A stretch of DNA of 64,000 nucleotides from Acerihabitans arboris (GTDB lineage: Bacteria; Pseudomonadota; Gammaproteobacteria; Enterobacterales; Enterobacteriaceae). The stretch covers positions 62,001-126,000 of the forward strand of contig NZ_WUBS01000003.1 of assembly GCF_010131535.1 (NCBI RefSeq). The letters are read 5' to 3'. The notes under the pieces were generated by a model that ran no database searches, was not told the origin of the DNA, and saw only the letters and a list, made by a program, of their open reading frames with translations. Shown in pieces: positions 19,253-28,082 of this stretch; the stretch's first letter is position 1, and each line of letters begins with the position of its first letter. The translations under genes were made by a program, and so were the position numbers.

Positions 19253-21166
19253 TTAATTACCCGCTGCTATTGTTCCCGCCGCATTTTCTCCGGCAATGCG
19301 ACCTGAGTTCAATGCAAAACCATTGGCTAAACCTTCATAAGGCGGGTAAGACGGTCCGCTGTAGAAACCGGCGGCAACATTCCCTACCGCGTACAACCCC
19401 GGGACAGGTTTGGCATTAATATCGGTGACCTGTAATTTGGCATTTACCCGCACCCCGCCAATACTGCTTAAGCTGACCACTTGTGTTTCAAACGCATAAT
19501 ATGGGCCGGATTTCACCGGATAAATCAAATAATCAGGCTTTTTGCCATAATCCGGATCTGATTTGGCTTTTACCAGATCGTTATAGCGGGCCACGGTTTT
19601 TTCCAATTGACCGGCTTCCACACCCATGTTTTTTGCCAACGCTTCCAGAGTCTGCCCTTTGAAGATATTTTTGCTTTTGCCACCGTCAACAGCGGCATCC
19701 GCCAGCGCCACGAAATCACCGCCCTTGGGTGGATTGGCCGGGCCGGCGCCTGATAAAGGAAACGGGAATGTTTTCTTGGTGTAAGCATTCAACGTCTGGC
19801 TATCGAGAATGATGTAATATTTACCGCCCGCCGAATACGACACATTAGCCCAGTAAGCCGTATCATAGACCAGGCCTTCATCGCCGAATCGTTCACCGTT
19901 GGCATCCACCCATAATAAGGGCGATTTCAACAACCAAATAAGAGGGCTATCATTTTCGGCGTTGCCTTTATCGGCGGAGGCTGACGAAGTGATGCCCACC
20001 AATTTACAGGCATGAATCAACGCGGAATGAAAACTCCATTCCGCTCCGCCGGCGGCCCAAGCCATTCTGACGCCCTCACCCTGATTCGGCCATGCCAGTA
20101 CATGAATGTTCGGCGTATTCATCACTTCCCTAACCAGTTTTTCATTGCCGCCAAATCCCCCGCTGGCAATAATGACCGCTTTGGCATGAACAATTATTTT
20201 TCCACCGTCCGCTTTTTGTGCAATCAAACCGGTGACGTTGCCATCCTTTTCCTGAATCAATGATTTAACCGCGGTATTCTTGATCAATTCTCCGCCGGAT
20301 TTCTGGAAACTGGTATACAGACTCTTATAGGCGGCATTGGTATCCAGATAATGATGGTAAATATCGGACTTGATGGGATCATCCATGTGTGCCTGCTGCA
20401 GCTGATTGGTATTTTTGGTGGCGGTCTTGATTTCCAGCTTCACTCCGTGCTTTTCCATCCAATCAGCCGTTGAACCCGATTTATCCACAATGGCTTTGGT
20501 CAGCGGGCCATCGGATAAATAGTGGTTATAATCCAGCAATCTGTGGGTCAGGTCCTGCGCGGTATATTTCATGCCTAACGATTTTTGCAGCGATGATTCC
20601 ACGGCAAAAAAGCCGCTGGCCATATTGCCGCTGCCGCCCACTACCGCTGATTTCTCAACCACCAGTACCTTGGCGCCTTTTTCCGCCGCTGCCAGTGCGG
20701 CCGCGGTGCCGGAAGTGCCGCCCCCCATTACCACGACATCCACCGTTTTTTCTTCATCGGCAACCGGGGCGGCGGCGGTCTTAGCCGGCCCGCCGGTATA
20801 TTTACCGATATCCGCGCCGGCCTTGAGCAAGGCCGCCTTGGTGGCTTGCTTAACGGCATCGCTGGTTTCGGTGGCGCCGGTCATGCCGTCTACGTCCAGG
20901 CTTTGATGATCGACGATGGACTTGGCGACCTGAGGTCCCGCTACGCCCCCCAATTCAGGGGTTTCACCGGACGCATCGGCGACGATATTATTAATCGTTC
21001 CCGTTTGATCAATGGAAACCGTGACCTTGACATCGCTTTCCAGGCCTTTGGCCGAAGCCGTATAGTCGCCGGCGGTAACGGCCGCATTGGCCGAAAAACC
21101 TAGGGTGCAGCCCAAAATGAGCGCAACTAAAGCCGGTAATCTCTTTTTCACATAATCGTTTTTCAT
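19253..21166 (-). CDS. Secreted FMN/FAD fumarate-reductase-like reductase (no haem domain)
   Basis: A 637-residue periplasmic flavoprotein. A Sec signal peptide ends near residue 28 (GFSANAA). Residues about 32-112 are an FMN-binding domain with DGMTGAT at 93-99; T99 should carry FMN attached by ApbE. Residues 142-172 are a Rossmann FAD site (VVVMGGGTSGTAAALAA), and the rest is the fumarate-reductase/KstD-like fold ending in GLANGFALNSGRIAGENAAG. No CxxCH haem motif is present. The fumarate-reductase active-site His in HHTMGG is replaced (LSSIGGV), so a substrate other than fumarate is likely. Transcribed first in the block from a sigma-54 promoter, with NrfCD genes following. Confidence 0.85.
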   Translation of the reverse strand: MKNDYVKKRLPALVALILGCTLGFSANAAVTAGDYTASAKGLESDVKVTVSIDQTGTINNIVADASGETPELGGVAGPQVAKSIVDHQSLDVDGMTGATETSDAVKQATKAALLKAGADIGKYTGGPAKTAAAPVADEEKTVDVVVMGGGTSGTAAALAAAEKGAKVLVVEKSAVVGGSGNMASGFFAVESSLQKSLGMKYTAQDLTHRLLDYNHYLSDGPLTKAIVDKSGSTADWMEKHGVKLEIKTATKNTNQLQQAHMDDPIKSDIYHHYLDTNAAYKSLYTSFQKSGGELIKNTAVKSLIQEKDGNVTGLIAQKADGGKIIVHAKAVIIASGGFGGNEKLVREVMNTPNIHVLAWPNQGEGVRMAWAAGGAEWSFHSALIHACKLVGITSSASADKGNAENDSPLIWLLKSPLLWVDANGERFGDEGLVYDTAYWANVSYSAGGKYYIILDSQTLNAYTKKTFPFPLSGAGPANPPKGGDFVALADAAVDGGKSKNIFKGQTLEALAKNMGVEAGQLEKTVARYNDLVKAKSDPDYGKKPDYLIYPVKSGPYYAFETQVVSLSSIGGVRVNAKLQVTDINAKPVPGLYAVGNVAAGFYSGPSYPPYEGLANGFALNSGRIAGENAAGTIAAGN

Positions 21167-21516
21167 AGAATATCGATCCGCTTATATAAGTTTTATTTAC
21201 CTACGATATTGAGCAAAGTTGGTGCCAATATTAATCCGCGCCTGATTCCGTCGGGCACATAAGGTAAAATGATTGCAATCAGCTTTATTACACGTCATGT
21301 CCAACCTCACCTCGCTTATTATGTCTGGTTTCAATCCCGGTGATAAACGGCATCGTCAAGATCGGAATGCAAGACTGGCCTGCTAAAATAGTCATCATGC
21401 ATTTTTATATTTTCAATGCATTTATGAATTAACAACCTGCTCCTTTGCCTTAAATTATTGCCGTCATTATTTTTTATCAACAATCCATAGCTTTCCCTTT
21501 GTCGGCAAGACGGATG
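21167..21516 (-). promoter_or_regulatory. Upstream region of the reductase operon
   Basis: A gene-free 350-bp stretch that contains the sigma-54 promoter near its left end. The remaining 290 bp are of the size expected for activator-binding enhancer sites, but no clear inverted repeat was recognised by eye. Confidence 0.4.
21213..21227 (-). promoter_or_regulatory. Perfect sigma-54 (-24/-12) promoter
   Basis: On the minus strand the sequence is TGGCAC-CAACT-TTGC, an exact match to the sigma-54 core TGGCAC-N5-TTGC. The predicted transcription start is about 12 bp downstream, near 21201, giving a leader of about 35 nt before the reductase ATG at 21166. The matching activator is encoded at 12951-14462. 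Confidence 0.85.
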
Positions 21517-22695
21517 TCAAAAGCGTTCTACCACGACCGCCACCCCTAATCCCCCGCCGACACAGAGGGTTGCCAGGCCGAAGGTTTTGTCCCGGGCCGC
21601 CAGGGCATATAACAGCGTTACCAAAATCCTGGCGCCAGAGGCGCCGATGGGATGACCGAGGGCAATCGCGCCGCCGTTGACATTGGTCTTGTCCTCATCC
21701 AGCCCCAGCTCATGGCCCACCGCGGCGAACTGCGCGGCAAAGGCTTCATTGGCCTCGATCAGGTCAATATCACCGATGCCCAGGCCAGCCTTCTTCAGGG
21801 CCGCGCGCACTGCCGGCACCGGTCCGATGCCCATAAAAGCCGGATCGACGCCGCAAGTGGCATAACCACGGATCCGCGCTAACGGCCGGATATTTAGCGA
21901 GCTGGCCCGGGCTTCGCTCATTACCACCAGCGCGGCCGCGCCGTCATTGATGCCGGAAGCATTGCCCGCCGTGACGCTGCCCTCCGGCGTGAAGGCCGGA
22001 CGCAGCTTGGCCAGACCCTCGGCGCTGGCATCCCCGCGGGGATGCTCATCCGTATCGAAAATAACGTCGCCTTTTTTGCCGTTCAGGATGACCGGTAGGA
22101 TCTCATTACGAAACGCGCCGTTGCCAATGGCCGCCACCGCCCGCTGCTGCGAGCGCAGGGCGATGTTATCCTGCTCCAGCCGGCTGATGTTATAACGGGC
22201 AGCGACATTTTCGGCGGTGATGCCCATATGGTATTGATTAAGACTGCAAAACAGTCCGTCATGTACCATGCTGTCGGTAATAGTGCCTTCCCCCATCCGG
22301 TAGCCCCAGCGGGCTTTATCCAGCAGATAGGGCGCCGCCGACATATTTTCCATCCCCCCCGCCAGGACAATCTGCGCATCGCCCGCGGCGATAACCTGAG
22401 CCGCCAGGATCACGCTTTTCAATCCGGATCCGCAGACAACATTCACGGTGGTTGCCGGGGTCTTTTCATCGATGCCGGCATGAAACATCGCCTGACGGGC
22501 CGGATTTTGCCCCAATCCCGCTTGCAGGACATTGCCCAGGAAAACCTCGTCGATAATATCGGGCTGGATACCGGCACGCCTGATACTTTCCCGCGCCACC
22601 AGTGCGCCCAGCCGGGGTGCCGCCAGCGAAGCCAGGCCACCGCCAAAGCTGCCGATTGCGGTACGCACGGCACTGGCAATTACAATTCCCGTCAT
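21517..22695 (-). CDS. Acetyl-CoA acetyltransferase (thiolase), first copy
   Basis: A 392-residue thiolase of the biosynthetic/AtoB size class that splits acetoacetyl-CoA into two acetyl-CoA (or works on longer 3-ketoacyl-CoA). Nucleophilic Cys in [11 protein letters not shown] near residue 88, His in [13 protein letters not shown] near 348 and Cys in [10 protein letters not shown] near 378 are all present. The start is the ATG at 22695. It follows the MFS gene of the CoA pathway after 226 bp and precedes the reductase block. Two further thiolases are in the window, so each block seems to have its own. Confidence 0.92.
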   Translation of the reverse strand: MTGIVIASAVRTAIGSFGGGLASLAAPRLGALVARESIRRAGIQPDIIDEVFLGNVLQAGLGQNPARQAMFHAGIDEKTPATTVNVVCGSGLKSVILAAQVIAAGDAQIVLAGGMENMSAAPYLLDKARWGYRMGEGTITDSMVHDGLFCSLNQYHMGITAENVAARYNISRLEQDNIALRSQQRAVAAIGNGAFRNEILPVILNGKKGDVIFDTDEHPRGDASAEGLAKLRPAFTPEGSVTAGNASGINDGAAALVVMSEARASSLNIRPLARIRGYATCGVDPAFMGIGPVPAVRAALKKAGLGIGDIDLIEANEAFAAQFAAVGHELGLDEDKTNVNGGAIALGHPIGASGARILVTLLYALAARDKTFGLATLCVGGGLGVAVVVERF

Positions 22696-22921
22696 ATTGA
22701 CCTCTTGATAAATCTCATTTTATTTCTCCAGGAAAACCTGGTTTTTTAAAAATGCCTGTTATTATTTAATCTGCGCCCGATTTCTCCCGGATGAATAAGC
22801 ACAGCCGTTAATATTTCCGGCATCTTGTCCGCAATCCTGTTAACCAGCGTCTTAATATTGTTTTAATACGCCGCGTAATATCATGGTCTGGGAAGATTTT
22901 TATTTGATTCACTTTCCTCCG

Positions 22922-24280
22922 TTAACGAATACCGGGTTGTTCGCCGGGCGTTGCCGGCAGGGTTTCAATGGGCGTCACATCGGTTTGCCAAATCAAAATC
23001 AACGTCACGGCCCCGACAGCCACCAGCAGGAGATAAGCACCGGCGTATCCCCCCAGATAGGTCAATCCCACCGCCAGAATGGAAAAAGCGAAGCAGCGCA
23101 CAATGGACTGGATCGGCGCGATGATGCCGATGGCCCGGATATAGGTTCGGCGTGGAAATTTAGTGGCAATCAGCGCGGTGCTTAAATTGGTGGCGCCCGC
23201 CAGGCTAAAACCGATCATCAGCAGGGAGATCCACAGGGTCAGCGCGTTGAACTGGAAGATGTTGATAACCACCGACACCATCCACCACAGGGTGTAAATC
23301 ATGATCGCCGCTTTGATCCCCACCTTTTGATTTAGCCAACCCCAGCCATAGGCGCCAAAGGTGCCGAACAGTGCCGAGAGGGTCATATAAAAGATAGCGG
23401 TGCTCAGTGCGAATCCCATGTCCATCAACCGGGGCACCATCTGGCTCACCACCCCCACCAGCATGATATAGATACCGCCGGTGGCGATGCCCATGAACCA
23501 GACGTCCTTCATGCGCAGCAATTGACCGGTGGTGACCGGACAAATATAGTCTTTATGCTCGCGGACCCGTTCGGCCAGCTCTTCGACGGTTATGGGTGCA
23601 TTGTCCGGCGCACAGCCGATGTCTTCCGGTTTGTTGGCGGCAAATAGCGCCACCAGCAGCGCGGTGACGAACATCAACAGCGACACGCCCCAAAATCCGT
23701 TATGAACGCCGAACCATGAGAAGAAGCCGGCCAGCACCGGCACGAAAAAGGCGCTGGAAAAGGTTTGCCCCATGGTGCACCAGCCCAGGGCCAGACCCTG
23801 TTTATGGATAAACCAATTGGCGATAAGGGCGGTTCCGCCCAGATAGGCGAAGCCAGTCCCGAAAAAACAGACCCCGGCAAACAGTACGGTGAACCCGGTT
23901 AGCGTCCCCCAGTACCCCAGCAGGCCGAAACACAATCCGCAGGCGATAAGGCAAAAAACGATATTGAATTTTGGCCCCTTCTTTTCACACAATCTGGCAC
24001 AAAGGGGCCCCGCCAGGATGGAAGCCCAGGAGGCGGGGGTCGCCAGCGCCAACAGCGCGTTGTAATCCAGGGTAAAGGTGTTGGACAAGGCGGGCAGAAT
24101 CACATTCAGACCGTGGGTCACTGCGCCGGCGGCAAGCCAGAACATCAGGGCCTGGAAAAAGATAATGGTCCAGCCATGAGGCCCAAAACTGCTTTTGGTG
24201 GCGGAAAGAAGATCGTCCCCCCGGGTAGCAAGATCGCGACTCTTCTGTGGCAGCGCCAGTTTTTTTTCTTGCCCAGTCAT
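22922..24280 (-). CDS. MFS transporter, OFA-like
   Basis: A 452-residue major facilitator with about 12 hydrophobic segments. Features include GWTIIFFQALMFWLAAGAVTHGLNVILPAL at helix 1 and a central loop near residues 200-240 containing a cysteine (EDIGCAPDNAPITVEELAERV). The pattern resembles carboxylate-transporting MFS proteins such as the oxalate/formate antiporter branch. The ATG at 24280 has only a weak GAG upstream, and the frame is open to 24364. Its place between CoA-transferase and thiolase genes makes uptake of a carboxylate substrate plausible. Confidence 0.8.
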   Translation of the reverse strand: MTGQEKKLALPQKSRDLATRGDDLLSATKSSFGPHGWTIIFFQALMFWLAAGAVTHGLNVILPALSNTFTLDYNALLALATPASWASILAGPLCARLCEKKGPKFNIVFCLIACGLCFGLLGYWGTLTGFTVLFAGVCFFGTGFAYLGGTALIANWFIHKQGLALGWCTMGQTFSSAFFVPVLAGFFSWFGVHNGFWGVSLLMFVTALLVALFAANKPEDIGCAPDNAPITVEELAERVREHKDYICPVTTGQLLRMKDVWFMGIATGGIYIMLVGVVSQMVPRLMDMGFALSTAIFYMTLSALFGTFGAYGWGWLNQKVGIKAAIMIYTLWWMVSVVINIFQFNALTLWISLLMIGFSLAGATNLSTALIATKFPRRTYIRAIGIIAPIQSIVRCFAFSILAVGLTYLGGYAGAYLLLVAVGAVTLILIWQTDVTPIETLPATPGEQPGIR

Positions 24281-24333
24281 AATGGTAAGCTCATTGTACG
24301 CAACCAGGCTCCGCCCGGGGACGCGTAGTGGGT

Positions 24334-24435
24334 TTATCGGGATGGCCCGCGCGTTTTCCAGCATTCCGGCACAGGTTCGACGTTATCGCCCGCGGTGTAA
24401 TCCAGCGCAAATTTGCCTAAAGCGTATTTCGTCAC
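24334..24435 (-). CDS. Probable 33-residue micro-protein
   Basis: A short frame starts with GTG at 24435 behind a full GGAGG Shine-Dalgarno and ends at TAA 24334-24336. The peptide reads VTKYALGKFALDYTAGDNV, then EPVPECWKTRGPSR. It lies in the gap between the CoA-transferase B gene and the MFS gene, with no other strong ribosome-binding site nearby. The composition is not repetitive and includes Cys-Trp near the end. No family was recognised. It may be a small subunit or a leader peptide coupled to the MFS gene. Confidence 0.45.
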   Translation of the reverse strand: MTKYALGKFALDYTAGDNVEPVPECWKTRGPSR

Positions 24436-24449
24436 GGGTCCTCCGGAGG

Positions 24450-25094
24450 TTATATTTCCATGATTTTCAAGGAATCGGCTACAATCAGCCGAGGCTCCAC
24501 CTGGCGCTGGATGTCCTCCGGGGTTAATCCCGCCAACAGTTCCACCAGCACCAGTCCGTCCTCGGTAACGTCAAGCACACACTGTTCGGTGACGATATGA
24601 TTGACACAGTGTTTGCCCGTCAGGGGATAACTGCAGGCGTTGACGATTTTTCGCGCGCCGTCTTTAGCGCAGAGTTCCATGGTGATAATCACCTGCCGGG
24701 CGCCGTTCACCAGATCCATCGCCCCGCCCATGCCGAACACCCGGCCGGGCTGCGCCCAGTTGGCCAGATCGCCGTTTTGCGCCACCTGCAGGGCGCCCAG
24801 CACCGACGCGGCCAGCTTGCCGGAACGGACCAGCCCGAAGGATTCCGCGCTGTCGAATGAACTGGCGCCGGGCACCGGCGCGAAACGCATGCCGGTGGCA
24901 TTGCAGAACCCTTCCACCGCCAGCGGTCCCGTGATCAGCGGACCCATGCCCACCAGACCGTTTTCGGTATGGAACATCACGCCGGGGACCGCATAATCGC
25001 CGCACAGGCTGGGAATGCCGATGCCCAGATTGACCACATCGCCGGCGGTAAAATACCCGGCGGCGCGTTTTGCTATCCTGTTACGAGCATTCAT
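24450..25094 (-). CDS. CoA-transferase subunit B (3-oxoacid type), first set
   Basis: A 214-residue beta subunit of a family I CoA-transferase. It shows [11 protein letters not shown] near residue 19 and the catalytic-Glu motif FHTENGLVGMGP near residue 40 (SENG in most relatives, TENG here). GMGGAMDLV and ITMELCAKDGARKI follow. It overlaps the subunit A gene by 4 bp (ATGA), so the two are coupled. The likely job is to move CoA from an acyl-CoA to acetoacetate or another acid made by the BKACE enzyme. It is more diverged from AtoA than the second copy at 38605-39255. Confidence 0.9.
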   Translation of the reverse strand: MNARNRIAKRAAGYFTAGDVVNLGIGIPSLCGDYAVPGVMFHTENGLVGMGPLITGPLAVEGFCNATGMRFAPVPGASSFDSAESFGLVRSGKLAASVLGALQVAQNGDLANWAQPGRVFGMGGAMDLVNGARQVIITMELCAKDGARKIVNACSYPLTGKHCVNHIVTEQCVLDVTEDGLVLVELLAGLTPEDIQRQVEPRLIVADSLKIMEI

Positions 25095-25756
25095 TGGCGT
25101 ACTCCTTGGGTTGCCAGGATTTTGTCCACATACACGCCGGGGGTCACGATGCGATCCACACCGAATTCATCGATATCCACCAGCATGTCCGCGTCCACCA
25201 GGGTCGTCCGTGCCGCCTTGGCCACCAGGGGATTAAAGTTGCGCATGGTGCCGCGATAGGTCAGGTTGCCCAGCGGATCGGCGGTACGGGCGCGCACCAG
25301 GGCGATATCCGCCCGCAGCGCGGTTTCCAGCAAAAACACTTCGCCGTTCACCACCACCCGATGTTTTCCCTCCTCCACCACGGTACCCAGGCCGGTCTGG
25401 GTCAGAACACCCCCCAATCCCGAGCCGCCGCAGCGGATCCGCTCCGCCAGGCTCCCTTGCGGCACCAGCTCCAACTTGATTTTGCCGGCCTCCACCAGCG
25501 CCACGGTTTCGGTATTGCGACCGATATGGGAAGCAATGAGTTTATCGACCAGACCGTGATGAATCAGGCGGCCAACGGTGAGGTCGGCGTCGCCGGAATC
25601 ATTGGAAATCAGGGTTAGGTGCTTCGCCCCGCTGTCTATGACGCACTGGATAAGGCGGTTAGGCACACCACAATTGGCAAAACCGCCGCAAAGCAATGTC
25701 TGGCCGTCCTCAAACAAACGGGTGATTTCTTCGGATGAGACAATTTTTCCCGGCAT
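25091..25756 (-). CDS. CoA-transferase subunit A (3-oxoacid type), first set
   Basis: A 221-residue alpha subunit of the same CoA-transferase. The motif GQTLLCGGFANCGVPNRLI near residue 20 and LTLISNDSGDADLTVGRLI match the family; GSGLGGVLTQTGLGT is the oxoanion-side glycine region. The ATG at 25756 has GAGG at proper spacing inside the end of the thiolase gene and is preferred over TTG at 25762. Its stop overlaps the start of subunit B. Confidence 0.9.
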   Translation of the reverse strand: MPGKIVSSEEITRLFEDGQTLLCGGFANCGVPNRLIQCVIDSGAKHLTLISNDSGDADLTVGRLIHHGLVDKLIASHIGRNTETVALVEAGKIKLELVPQGSLAERIRCGGSGLGGVLTQTGLGTVVEEGKHRVVVNGEVFLLETALRADIALVRARTADPLGNLTYRGTMRNFNPLVAKAARTTLVDADMLVDIDEFGVDRIVTPGVYVDKILATQGVRQ

Positions 25757-25758
25757 GG

Positions 25759-26928
25759 TCAATTCCTCGTCAGCAATACCGCCACACCCTGGCCGCCACC
25801 AACACAGAAGGTGATAACAGCTTTGTCCAGGTTGCGGCGTTTCATTTCATACAGGGTTTTCGCGGTCAGGATCGCCCCGGTGCCCGCCAGGGGATGTCCC
25901 AGGGCGATAGCGCCGCCATTCGGATTAACCCGTGTGGGATCCATGCCGATTTCCCGAATACAGGCAATGGACTGGGCGGCAAAAGCCTCGTTCAACTCCC
26001 ATAAATCGATATCGCTTACCGCCAGACCCGCCTGCTTCAGCAGCTTGGCGGTAGCGGCGATGGGACCGAGTCCCATCAGGTTGGGATCCACTCCCGTCGC
26101 CGCATAGCCGCGAAAGACCCCCAGGATCTCCTGACCATTTTTTTCCGCCAGCAAGCGCTCCATCAACACCATGGCCCCCGCGCCGTCGCTCATCGGCGAA
26201 CTGTTGCCGGCGGTCACCACGCCGTCCTCCTTGAAACTGGGCCGCAGGGAAGCCAGGGCTTCCAGGGAACAATCGGGGCGCAGCGGCTCATCGCGGGATA
26301 CCGGGGTTAACCGGCCTTTTTTATCGGTTACGGGCACCCGCACGATCTGTTCGTCAAACCGGCCCATCTGCCAGGCGGCGCTGGCCAACCGGTGGCTACG
26401 CAGCGCGAACTCGTCAAGCTGGGAGCGGGTCAAGCCATACCTGGCGGCCACATTTTCGGCGGTGATACCCATAGGAGGGTTGCCCAGGCTATCCGGCGAG
26501 GTATGGATATCCACAAACCGCGGCGGCTGTACCGAATAGGCGCTGTCGGTCTTTTCCAGCGACCAGGTGCGGCGGGAATCGCTTTCCACCCCGCCGGCGA
26601 CAATCACATCGGCGAAACCGGCCATGATCTGGATGGCGCCATAGGCCAGCGCGTTCAGCGACGCGGCGCACTGGCGGTCCAGGGTTATCCCCGGCACGGA
26701 AACCGGCAAGCCGGCTTCCAGCGCCACCATCCGGCCCATATTGTTGATTTCGTTATTCATCAGGTTGGCGAATATGACATCATCAATGCTTTCCGGCTCG
26801 ATGTTCGCCCGGTTCACGGCTTCTTTGACGGCAAGGGCGCCCAGAATATGCGCCGGTACCGGCGCCAACACGCCGCGGCATTTGCCCACCGGGGTACGAA
26901 CCGCCGATACGATGACTGCTTCTCTCAT
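25759..26928 (-). CDS. Acetyl-CoA acyltransferase (thiolase), second copy
   Basis: A 389-residue thiolase with the nucleophilic Cys in LDRQCAASLNA near residue 87, the His in ALGHPLAGTGA near 345 and the Cys in FCVGGGQGVA near 378. The QCAAS version resembles degradative FadA/PcaF-like thiolases more than the VCGSG of the other two copies, so it may act on a longer 3-ketoacyl-CoA. The ATG at 26928 has AAGAAGG upstream. It sits between the BKACE gene and the CoA-transferase genes. Confidence 0.9.
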   Translation of the reverse strand: MREAVIVSAVRTPVGKCRGVLAPVPAHILGALAVKEAVNRANIEPESIDDVIFANLMNNEINNMGRMVALEAGLPVSVPGITLDRQCAASLNALAYGAIQIMAGFADVIVAGGVESDSRRTWSLEKTDSAYSVQPPRFVDIHTSPDSLGNPPMGITAENVAARYGLTRSQLDEFALRSHRLASAAWQMGRFDEQIVRVPVTDKKGRLTPVSRDEPLRPDCSLEALASLRPSFKEDGVVTAGNSSPMSDGAGAMVLMERLLAEKNGQEILGVFRGYAATGVDPNLMGLGPIAATAKLLKQAGLAVSDIDLWELNEAFAAQSIACIREIGMDPTRVNPNGGAIALGHPLAGTGAILTAKTLYEMKRRNLDKAVITFCVGGGQGVAVLLTRN

Positions 26929-26986
26929 AACAACCTTCTTTTGCATGCCTGCGGGCCTCACTGTGCGGACCCGGGAAAAGCCTGGT

Positions 26987-27826
26987 TTATAGCGGCCGGA
27001 GTCCCAGCAGTTTTCTCGCCCGTTCGGGTGTGGCCACCTCTTTGCCGAACAAGCGGATTGCCTGTGCGGCACGCTCTACCAACTGCTCGTTGGACGCCTT
27101 TACGCCCTTGCTGAAATAGACATTATCTTCCAGCCCCACGCGGACATGTCCGCCCAATGCGATGGCGGCGTACAGCATGGGCATATGGGCCTTGCCGACA
27201 CCGAACGCCGACCAGGTGGCGTCGGCGGGAATATGCGCGGAGAGATAAAGCAGGTTCTCCACCGTGGCGGGCATTCCCCCCGGCACGCCGAGGCAGAATT
27301 GATAATGCAGCGGCCTGGGCAGCTTGCCCTGCTCGATAAAATAGTCAGCGATGCCCAGCATGCCGGCATCGAAGATTTCCACTTCCGGTTTGATGCCCCG
27401 GGCGGTCAGCACCTCGCCGAGGGCGCCTAAAAACTGCGGGGAATTGATAAACACGCCGCCGGGCATCCAGTTAAAGGAGCCAGCGTCCCAGGAAGCGATT
27501 TCTATCCCGTTCAGGTTGGCCACATGTTCCTGCCGCTGCTTATCGCTGGCCCTATGGTCGCCGGACGTGGTGCAGTTGATAATCACATCGCAGTCATGGC
27601 GGGCGCGCAGCAGACGGATGGTTTCGGCAAATTTCCCGCGGTCCATCGTACCCAGCCCGTCATCGTCGCGCATATGGAGATGAACGATGGCCGCGCCCCG
27701 CTGCCAGCAGCGGTAAGCATCTGCGGCAATTTCTTCCGGTGTCAGCGGAATATTTTCATTAATGTCTTTTGGTGTCACCGCGCCGGTCAATGCAGCGGAA
27801 ATAATCACGTCGTTCCCTGTATTCAT
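26987..27826 (-). CDS. Beta-keto acid cleavage enzyme (BKACE, DUF849)
   Basis: A 279-residue TIM-barrel enzyme of the BKACE family, which uses a bound divalent metal to convert a beta-keto acid plus acetyl-CoA into acetoacetate plus a new acyl-CoA. The metal ligands are visible as HLH at residues 49-51 (AIVHLHMRDDDG), and the conserved acidic site GLEDN is near 230. Known members include 3-keto-5-aminohexanoate cleavage enzyme (Kce) and the triacetate acetoacetate-lyase of phloroglucinol breakdown. The substrate residue set is not resolvable by eye. CoA-transferase and thiolase genes directly downstream would process acetoacetate. Confidence 0.9.
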   Translation of the reverse strand: MNTGNDVIISAALTGAVTPKDINENIPLTPEEIAADAYRCWQRGAAIVHLHMRDDDGLGTMDRGKFAETIRLLRARHDCDVIINCTTSGDHRASDKQRQEHVANLNGIEIASWDAGSFNWMPGGVFINSPQFLGALGEVLTARGIKPEVEIFDAGMLGIADYFIEQGKLPRPLHYQFCLGVPGGMPATVENLLYLSAHIPADATWSAFGVGKAHMPMLYAAIALGGHVRVGLEDNVYFSKGVKASNEQLVERAAQAIRLFGKEVATPERARKLLGLRPL

Positions 27827-28004
27827 GGCCTACCCCGCTTACAGTTTTTATGAATTTTTTGCCAGTAAAAGGTTACCCGGATATAGCGACAGCCAGGGCG
27901 TAGCGCACCGTTCCAGAAGATGGCGCGCCAGTGCCCCGCGTATCGCCAACAACGATGCCGCGGCGACGATAATCAGCAGAAATGCGCCGTTTCATTTTGC
28001 GTTG

Positions 28005-28028
28005 AGGTGGCCGTATAGCCGGCCACCT
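28005..28028 (-). other. Strong intercistronic hairpin in the CoA operon
   Basis: A perfect 9-bp inverted repeat (AGGTGGCCG / CGGCCACCT) with a 6-nt loop lies between the crotonase stop and the BKACE start. No T-run follows on the minus strand. It may be an RNA-stability or processing element that lets the crotonase message accumulate apart from the rest. Confidence 0.4.
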
Positions 28029-28082
28029 CCGGCGACATGCGATGGCGGGTAGTCCGTTACCGGGCCTGTTGAGACAAGCCTG

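Noticed and set aside
22815-22845. Sigma-54-like GG...GC pattern upstream of the first thiolase gene
   Set aside because: On the minus strand TGG and TTGC are present but the spacing is one base too long and the CAC of the -24 element is missing.
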